Of a stretch of DNA of 64,000 bases, positions 55,959-64,000 are shown one piece after another. The position numbers and the translations under genes are program-made. Source of the DNA: Bombyx mori (taxonomy: Eukaryota; Arthropoda; Insecta; Lepidoptera; Bombycidae); assembly GCF_030269925.1 (NCBI RefSeq), contig NC_085128.1:9860501-9924500 (forward strand), in the 5' to 3' direction. The notes under the pieces are model-generated. The model had not been told where the DNA came from. It did not search any database and worked only from the letters and a program-made list of their open reading frames with translations. Each line of letters begins with the position of its first letter. Within the stretch, counting starts at the first letter, position 1.

Positions 55959-57655
55959 CGTGTACAAGCAACTTAACATTAATGTATTCCATTATCAGTC
56001 ACGCTACATTCATCCAAATTAATGCTCTACTCAAATTCTTCGACGTCGTGCGCTTTTCGTTACGTAGCGATTTCAAATTTTGATGAATTTTCTCGAATCA
56101 TGCCGCCATCGCACATTGCCGAAATTTCGTAATTGAAAACCGAGTTTACTTAGTAACAATATTAACAAACGGGACACGTTCTTCAATGAACGCTGAACGA
56201 ATACAAATGATACACTCCCGACGTGTATCATTCTTAACGCAGCTTTTCAGAATGTTTTTATTTTTCGAATAATTTTCATTTGTGACGGCGTCAAAAATTT
56301 TATTAAAAAAGTTAGACGCCTGTTTGCCGTTTCCATTTGGGTTTTCTTATAAATTATTAACGAGCATTTTCCTTTCCACTGTATGAAAGATACCTAAAAC
56401 GAACCTGCGATATTATTTGATAAAACGAAATGAGAAAATAGGATTGTTTTGTTCAAACAAGGCGTAATGTTTGTAGGGAATCAAATAAATAACCGAACAC
56501 GTGTCAGAGGCATTGGACCCATTTCCAAAACTAATTAGCCTAATTAAGGTTGCATAGTTACACATTAAAGGCAATTAAGTCGCTACAGAAAATGTTTCCT
56601 AAATAACATTGAATTTATTTAACATAACTTTAGGCTCTGTATTTACAATTTCGAACCAAAATTCAATGTTTACAACAAACATTTATTGAACTCATATTTA
56701 TGAAAGTCTGAAACCAAAACACTCTATTAGTCGGTAGTAGTGACAAATCATCCGGCTAACTCCTTTAGCAGCACCGTACCTAACGTAATCCACGTGTCGC
56801 AGACACTAATCTTTTGAAATTAAACAAAACACATCCGTTGAAATTAGACACACATTTGTGGGGAATTAAAATAAACGTTTCCTGCCATTCTGGAACGTGA
56901 GCCTTGGTTTAAAGAGGGTGATTAGAGCTCACGTACGCTCCGTGTTGCCGTAAGCCGCCGAGATACGCACTCCTTCACAGACGCTCTGCTTCTACACCAT
57001 GATTTACTGTCTAATAATAAACTTACTACTTAATTTTTACGAGCATATGTTTGTTTATAATCTCATTCGTACATACGTAATCTTTTTAATACGCTTTTAT
57101 TAGCTTCAGACGTATGTATGTAACGGAATCTTTGAACATGATTTTGACCCCTTTCAAAACGTCGGATTAACTCGAAATATGGTAAACTTATTAAGGACCG
57201 ATGATAATTCAATATATGTTCATAAAATATTTATAACTACTGATACCATGCACCCCACGCTTTTTTTACAATAAAATATTTTTTTCTTACACTATATTTA
57301 ATTCAAGTTTATTAAAATTTATTTTCTATTTATAGTTGAATTTTTTATAAGAGCGTATTTTGTTAGTTTTTTTAAACTATTATTTTTTGTACACTAGACG
57401 GTGACAGTTCACCGCCAATTCGCTTTTTACAACTAGAGTGCAAAATGCATAGACCTATAGGTTTCATACTACAGTGGCAAAATGTTAATATTGACGTTCT
57501 CTTAACTGACATTGACTGTTCAACTAGAATACCGCGTTCATTTCTGCGCCAACCTTTTTTCCATTCAGTTATTCTCAAAAAGTTATGAGTTGAACTGCTG
57601 ATAACTTGAAAGGTAATCGAAATACGAACGAATGAACATAACCGCAAGCGAGATA
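55959..57655. other. AT-rich stretch, one region open on both strands
   Basis: At 57372-57647 a minus-strand frame is open for 91 codons, and a + frame is open for more than 60 codons over the same bases. Neither is recognisable. No repeat was named elsewhere in the stretch. Confidence 0.4.
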
Positions 57656-58079
57656 TCTATACTAATATTATAAAGATTTGTTTGTTTGTTTGTATTGAAT
57701 AGGCTCCAAAACGACTGAACTGATTTAAAAAATTCTTTCACTGTTTGGAAGCTACAATATAGACGAGTAACATAGGCTATAATCTTTCTTGAAAAAAATT
57801 AGATGATCCTTACTAAAACTCCAATAAAGGTGTTAATAAATTACCTAAAATATTCATTACATCGCGTGCCCTGCGAAAACTATTGATGATAGAATAAAAT
57901 AATGTACTACGACTTTGTAGATTACATTATTATTTACAAAAAGTGTCGCTACAGCATAATATGTCTGACTATTATAGTTATACCGCAATAAGTGTTCTTT
58001 TATTTCAAAAAATAAAACACCGTCAAATATCCTTGAAATTTTTGTTAAAGACCCGAGCGGAGCCGTAGCGGGCCGCTAG
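57656..58079 (+). mobile_element. Helitron-like non-autonomous element, family 2, copy 2
   Basis: TCTATACTAATATTATAAAG at the start, TTTGGAAGCTACAATATAGA within, and GAGCCGTAGCGGGCCGCTAG before T at the end. It is in inverted orientation to the copy at 52343. Confidence 0.85.
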
Positions 58080-58164
58080 TTGGGTATAAAATGATGCAAA
58101 GTATACGAACTAAAGGCGCCATTTAAACTCATATAAATATATATACGCATTATACACTTAAATA

Positions 58165-58388
58165 ATACCTAGCCGTACTCGCCCGCTTCGCTGCGCATTT
58201 AAAATTAGCATTATTATTTATTGTCATTATTATTAGGGAGTCCAACAACACTCATATTAATATTAGCCTATCCATTAAGTACGAGTATTTTCTACATGGC
58301 TACCAAGTTTCAAGTCAATCGGATGCATGGTTCAGTTATAACGGAACATCCGTAAAAACCACTGTAGATTTATATATTAGTATAGATT
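58165..58388 (+). repeat. Dispersed repeat, class uncertain
   Basis: CCTAGCCGTACTCGCCCGCT, then CCAAGTTTCAAGTCAATCGG, then ATAACGGAACATCCGTAAAA. This motif order recurs widely in moth genomes; I cannot name the class. Confidence 0.5.
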
Positions 58389-59159
58389 ATTTGTAAATCA
58401 ATCTAAGAGGCTATGTTTGGTTATGAAGGTTTATTTCATTTAAATGTTTCTTCGAAGTAAGATATTGTGATATTAGATGCTTGATGTGAAAATTCCTGAG
58501 TAAAAATATGATTATAAAAACATTAATGGTCAAACTGATTTACGCGAGCTATTCAACGACCCGAACAGGTCAACAGATCCCGCAGGTCACAAAAACTTTT
58601 GACATAAAATTGTGCAATTCTATTGTCGTTGGAGAGCAAATTTGAAATTGAAAATAGCAGTCGGTGCAGAGCTCTTCCGCGTTTGTTTATTTAGAAGAGA
58701 AACGTTCCCTTTTAATTTAGCTATTACATGCAGCTAAAATTTTCAGTAAATTAGGTAGTATTTTGCAAACCCATCCATTAAAAGTTTTTATATCAAAAAA
58801 GGCTATTTCAGAATTTGTCTGTTTTCTATAACCTGCTCTTACTTTTGTTTGTCGAAAGAAAACTTGCATTTCGCATTTTGTAAACACTACTGTATTAAGA
58901 TACTAATTGCTTAGTGGATTTTACCGGTACCTTTTATAGTATCATAAAGATACAATTGTATGATAAGCAGCTATCGACTTTCAACACTGAAATATCCATT
59001 ATATCGAGATAATGGTAACGCACTCTTCGGACTTGAGCAGCAGATTGTTTGTCGAGAGTAATAGCCAAGACGGTGATATCCATCCAAGCGAGGTCACACA
59101 TAATTGGAACACTATAAAGATAAGATACGGGAAGAACTAGCGGGTGTTAGTTAGAAAGC
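58389..59159. other. AT-rich stretch, nothing recognised
   Basis: No open frame of note and no named repeat. Confidence 0.5.
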
Positions 59160-59325
59160 TGTCGTGGCCTAAACGGTTAGACGTCTCTTGTGCTGGTATC
59201 GAGCGATGCAACATGTCACCGTTGAACTCCCGCAGGTAATTATCAATTTATTTAAAGAAATACGTCATTAATACATTTTCTCGAATGACTTCCACAATGG
59301 TGGCATTAAATTGTGTAAATATATA
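59160..59325 (+). repeat. Bm1 SINE, 5' (tRNA-like) part only
   Basis: TGTCGTGGCCTAAACGGTTA as the A-box area, GGTATCGAGCGATGCAACAT, and a mutated B-box (GTTGAACTCCCGCAGG). The body stops near 59325. Confidence 0.7.
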
Positions 59326-60204
59326 GAGGGGTGAAAGACTATATGGCTTAAACGACATTTTGCAACTTTACAGGAAAAAATTCCAAAAAATAAGAAAACT
59401 CTTTCAGTCAAAAAAAAAAGAATTGTTGATACTAATACCAAATAAAACGGAATTTTCATTACAAAGACAAAATGTCGCGTATTAACCGAAATATTGCTTA
59501 AACCAAATAGCCATTCATCATCGATATGTAATTTAAATAAAGCTGATAAATCGATTTGTTAAAGATACAATTTTAAATGTAACTTCTAGAACGGCTGAAT
59601 CATATTCGAAGTTTTCTAGAAGTGTAGATGTTGACCTATTAGAGACTTTCACCACAAAGTAGACACACACATGAAATAGCGTGATTCACTTTCCGTAAAT
59701 ATATGTCATATTAAATTAAAGATAACTTATATGAAAAGTAAAGTTTCTAGGAAATATGTTTCTAAGTTTTTCACTTTATTGCGCAGGTGAAAGACTTTTA
59801 TTACAAAATCTTCACTGATTTTTCTTCCAATACATTAAATTAATATTTTTAGATTCTTGGTTTATTTTGGTAATGTTTGTGTTTTTTGTTTGTTTTATTA
59901 TTTTAACGACATATCGTATATAATTTGAATCTCGCACAATAGCAGTTGCCACTTTACGGACGACTTTTTTTGCAGTTGTCAATAATCAACGCATGAATGG
60001 TTGCGTAAAATTAATTAAACGCGCAAACGGAATTATTTACTTTATCTATTCACCATTCATTTAATATTATATAATCATTAAGATCGTAAACAAGAAAATT
60101 AAGTACAAAGGTCGATTTTGACGCTTTGATATACCTGAAACTAATTTTGGAAAAAATACGGGTAATTGTAATTTCTGTTTGACTGTTACTAAAAATATTG
60201 AGAT
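59326..60204. other. AT-rich stretch, nothing recognised
   Basis: No supported feature. Confidence 0.5.
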
Positions 60205-60514
60205 AGATACAACGGCTGCCCCACCCTTCAAACCGAAACGCATTACTGCTTCACGGCAGAAATAGGCAGGGCGGTGGTACCTACCCGCGCGGACTCACAA
60301 GAGGTCCTACCACCAGTAATTACGCAAATTATAATTTTGCTGGTTTCATTTTTATTACACGATGTTATTCCTTCACCGTGGAAGTCAATTGTGAACATCT
60401 GTCGAGTACGTATTCCATTAGAAAAATTGGTACCCGCCTGCGGGATTCGAACACCGGTGTATCGCTCAACACGAATGCACCGGACGTCTTATCCCTTAGG
60501 CCACGACGACTTCA
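60205..60514 (-). repeat. Bm1 SINE, 5' two-thirds
   Basis: It begins in the middle of the body (CAACGGCTGCCCCACCCTTC) and runs to the complete tRNA-like head (GGGATTCGAACACCGGTG, GGCCACGACGACTTCAA). The 3' tail is absent, which is unusual for a 5'-truncating mechanism and suggests a later deletion. Confidence 0.92.
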
Positions 60515-61331
60515 AATAGCCATATACCTACACAAATACATAGCAATATACCTACACGATTTAATAGAATACAAAGAAAATACAATAACATAAAAATATT
60601 CCGTTAGAAGTAAGTACAAATGTATAGTCTCGTTTGCTGAACACTCTGGGCGATCTTAACATTAAGTTTAATGTGAAAAATACTCCGTTGTCTCGTCTCC
60701 CGTACGCTCTAGAGTACGTTTGAATCCAGCGCTATGTGTAAATGCTTTGTGTATAATAAACAAGGTCTAAATGAAAAACTGTTGTTTAGATTTCTATTTC
60801 GTTCACTCGGAGAAAATTAATGTATTATTCAACATCATAGTGTAATCGTTCTATCTTTAATATTTCCATAGTAAATTCGGGCGAACACAGTTATTAATAT
60901 CAATTAAATATGATTCGACATTAATCTCGTGTTTCAAAATGGATCGCATTCACGATGTCGTAAACATTCTCTTAGTCAAAATCCTATAGACAAACACAGT
61001 TATGTTTAAATTCGAAAAATATTTAACAAACCAGATAATTTTACTGCGAAGAAAAAGGTTAGGCTTATGGGAGTAAAGAAATGCAAATCAAGATATAACC
61101 CTTATTAAGGTTAGGATATAAACCATTTTGATTGCGTTTCGGAATTTCTCCTACACCGATATGGAACATAAAAATACGTACGTTGCAAACTTTGCGAACA
61201 GTTACAGTAAGTGGCTCGTTAATATTCCGCGGGCAAAACGCGATAGTATTCATGTGAGCATGTAAAATTGTAGCCACAAAAACGGATGTAATTTTCCTTG
61301 ATTATTTATTTCTGTTAAGACTATCACGTCT
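60515..61331. other. AT-rich stretch, nothing recognised
   Basis: The 70-codon minus-strand frame at 61065-61277 has no family resemblance. Confidence 0.5.
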
Positions 61332-61767
61332 TCTATACTAATATTATAAAGAGGAAATATTTGTTTGTTTGTTTGTATTGAATAGGCACCGAAGCTACTG
61401 AACTGATTTGAAAAATTCTTTCACTGTTTGGAAGCTACACTATTCCCGAGTGACATAGGCTATAATAATCTTTTTTGAAAATAAATTAGGGATCCTTACT
61501 AAAACTCCAATAATGTAACCCAAGGTGTAAAAAAATACCTAAAATATTCTTTACATCGGGTGCCCTGCGAAAACTATTCATGATAGAATAAAATTATGTA
61601 CGACTTTATAGAGCATATTATTATTTACAAAAAGTGTCGCGACAGCATATGTTTTACTATTATAGTTATGCCGCAATAAGTGTTCTTTTATTTAAAAAAA
61701 TAAAACAACGTCAAATGTCGTTGAAATTTTTGTTAAAGATCCGAGCGGAGCCGGAGCGGGTCGCTAG
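61332..61767 (+). mobile_element. Helitron-like non-autonomous element, family 2, copy 3
   Basis: TCTATACTAATATTATAAAG at the start and GAGCCGGAGCGGGTCGCTAG before T at the end. Collinear with the copy at 57656 with scattered changes. Confidence 0.87.
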
Positions 61768-61808
61768 TATAGAATATTTTTGGGTTGGATTTTAGTATGC
61801 GAAGTTAC

Positions 61809-62030
61809 TGGGTGGTAAGGGGTGGTGTATATCCGCATATGTACGTAGGTACCACCATTATGAGCATTCCCAGTCATGCCTTCCAGTGTGAAAGATAAGA
61901 CAGCCGTTAAACAACAAATTTGCATCATATTTCAAAGTGGACGGTTGCGTTCTCCTTTATAGCTGTCCATGGACTCCGGAGATTACTTAATACCAGATGG
62001 TCCGTCAGCTAATTTGTCCACCTAGTATTA
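61809..62030 (+). repeat. Bm1 SINE, degraded 3' half
   Basis: GTACGTAGGTACCACCATTA, GACAGCCGTTAAAC, TACCAGATGGTCCGTCAGCT and TTGTCCACCTAG follow the Bm1 order. Confidence 0.55.
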
Positions 62031-62157
62031 TAGAATACAATAATAATTGTTTGCTTCTTGTACGTATTGCATGTCAATCAATTCAGTGAGCGTCTCCATA
62101 TACCATATTTAAAGTAGATGGAATGCGATTCTTGGCAAAAATAAGCTATTTGATAGG

Positions 62158-62395
62158 TTACTAGTGGTAGGACCTCTTGTGAGTCGGCACGGTTAGATAC
62201 CACCACCCTGCCTGTTTCTGCGAAGCAGTAACGCGTTTCGGTTTGAAGGGTGGGACAGCCGTTGTGACTACACTTGAGACCTTAGAACTTATATCTCAAG
62301 GTGGGTGGCGCATTTACGTCGTAGATGTCTATGGGCTCCAGTAATACCAGGTGGGCTGTGAGCTCGTCCACCCATCTAAGCATAAAAAAAAGTTT
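62158..62395 (+). repeat. Bm1 SINE, 3' half
   Basis: From AGTGGTAGGACCTCTTGTGA to CACCCATCTAAGCATAAAAA, with a 14-bp gap near 62343. Confidence 0.9.
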
Positions 62396-63509
62396 ATAAA
62401 TTATAAATTTCGTTTTAAAAAAGTATATGCTATATCGTGTTATTCTTATATAGATATTGAGTACTTCGGAATGAATAAAAAATAAAAGACTTAATTGCGT
62501 TTTCTGTGATATAATAAGAAAACAACATTTAAAGCCCTTAATCTTTTTTAAAATTTATATTAAAAATAAAACAGTAAACAATATTAATAAACCATACACA
62601 ACTGAGCTCTCTTTTTACTGAATGACAGACTTCACTCCGTGACGCTGAATGACACTGACGATTTTTTTTTAAACTAAAGAGTTTTAAATATTAAGGGTTT
62701 TTCTTTTTTTAAACTTTCTTCTTCACGCATTCTTCAAAACATTCTTTTTTGAAACTTGACACAAATAACAATGAATAACATATCTCATTAATAAAATGTT
62801 AACGCTCAAATTTTATGGCCACAAAATATAAATAAAAACGCTACTTAACTCCACAGCCTTCGCCACCACTGGTAGTGGGTGCAAACTCCGCTGAATTTCA
62901 TTACTGCAACAACTGCTTAGTTAATTAATACGTTTACAAAACACAGTCCTGTCTCTTATTAAATTTCGAACAATACGAAATGTGCCACAAACATTAAACT
63001 GCTGGCCATATCAGCCGAGAACAGTATTGTATTTAATTTGTGAAAGTAATAAACTTCAATTAATATCAAACTGATGAAACGTTATGGCTCAAAGAAATAT
63101 TTTGGTGGCAATTTTCGTCGGCGTCGTAAAACAGTGGTATCCGTTCTAGGTACTCGTAAAATAACAACTGCAAATTATAGCAAGCGGGTTAGTTTAATAC
63201 AAATTGAACAGAGTTCTGACCGTTGATTAAAACTTAAACGCAATTTAACATAGAGTTGTGGCTAAACTGTACTATGCTGAATAAACAGTACGTCATAGAA
63301 CTTCGGCGAACCTGCCTTAAGATAACAAGAAGAGGCAAAACTCATTAAAGTTTTATGTTCGATGACTAACGTTGGATGGAGCGGAAGGCTGCTTACTTTT
63401 TGGACTTAATTATAGGGACCGACTTTTAGTTTTAAGTGCTTTAAACAGGAAACCATAAGGTGAACACTGTAATCGAATAGACTGAATAAGAATATAAATA
63501 CTTAACTTT
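62396..63509. other. AT-rich stretch, nothing recognised
   Basis: No supported feature. Confidence 0.5.
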
Positions 63510-63953
63510 GAAGTCGTCGTGGCCTAAAGGATAAGACGTCCGGTGCATTCATATGTAGCGATGTAACGATGTTCGAAACCCACTGGCAGGTACCAATTTT
63601 AAAATAATTAAAACTTACTTACCAAATGTTTACGACTGACTTCCAATTGGTGAAGGAATAACATCGTGTAATAAAAATCGAACCCGCAAAATTATACTTT
63701 TGCGTAATTACTGATGATAGGACGTCTTGTGAGTCCGCACGGGTAGGTACCACGGAACCACGGAAGCAGTAATGCGTTTCCGTTTGAAGGGTGGGACAGT
63801 CGTATTGTAAAACTGAGACTTACAGTCATGTCGCAAGGTGGGTGGAGGCGTTTATGATGGTCATGGTTTGATTCATGGGGCTCATGGGGTCCGGTAACCA
63901 AATAATACCAGGTGGGCCGTGAGCTCGTACAGCCATCTCAATAATAAAAAAAA
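63510..63953 (+). repeat. Bm1 SINE, full length
   Basis: Head GAAGTCGTCGTGGCCTAAAG, B-box region ATGTTCGAAACCCACTGG, body GTAGGACGTCTTGTGAGTCC, and tail ATCTCAATAATAAAAAAAA. It is the most complete copy in the window at about 444 bp, though diverged. Confidence 0.92.
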
Positions 63954-64000
63954 TGTTTGTTATCTTATGTGTATATGTGAACAATTTTTTATCAAATTAT

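Overview
The window looks like nuclear DNA of a moth, most likely the silkworm Bombyx mori or its wild relative B. mandarina. The base is AT-rich and intron-rich. It carries many copies, in every stage of decay, of a tRNA-derived SINE that I recognise as Bm1. It also has maT-type (DD37D) mariner elements, R1-clade LINEs that are not in rDNA, CTAG-ending Helitron-like elements and RTE fragments. Nothing suggests a bacterial or viral replicon.

The only host gene I can support is part of a beaten-path (Beat) family immunoglobulin gene on the + strand. Five exons fit together with consistent intron phases: 17738-17946, 18601-18736, 33134-33267, 34831-35242 and 37751-37860. They encode two Ig domains, a linker, and a candidate C-terminal exon that is less certain. 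The first exon (signal peptide) and the terminus are not found. Intron 18737-33133 is about 14.4 kb and has filled with mobile DNA: two Helitrons, an almost complete R1-clade retrotransposon in antisense, a full-length mariner and several SINEs.

Layout. 1-7372: two copies of a nearly identical unit, each ending at a mariner; the pattern points to unequal crossing-over between mariners. 7373-17737: a mariner relic with matching ends 2.8 kb apart, Helitron and Bm1 pieces, and an old R1 3' fragment. 17738-37860: the Beat exons and their loaded introns. 37861-64000: no confident host exon; a MITE, an RTE 3' end, a decayed mariner, a second, 5'-truncated copy of the same R1 family, three Helitron copies and many Bm1 copies.

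The most informative signals are (i) the recombination footprint inside the first mariner, where its left 234 bp match mariner 2 exactly and the rest differs by about 4 percent; (ii) the R1 element with a TAATG stop-start overlap between ORF1 and ORF2, clear target-site duplications and 3' UTR hairpins kept in an old copy; and (iii) the Beat gene structure. I saw no CRISPR array, rRNA gene, functional tRNA gene or wholly new system.
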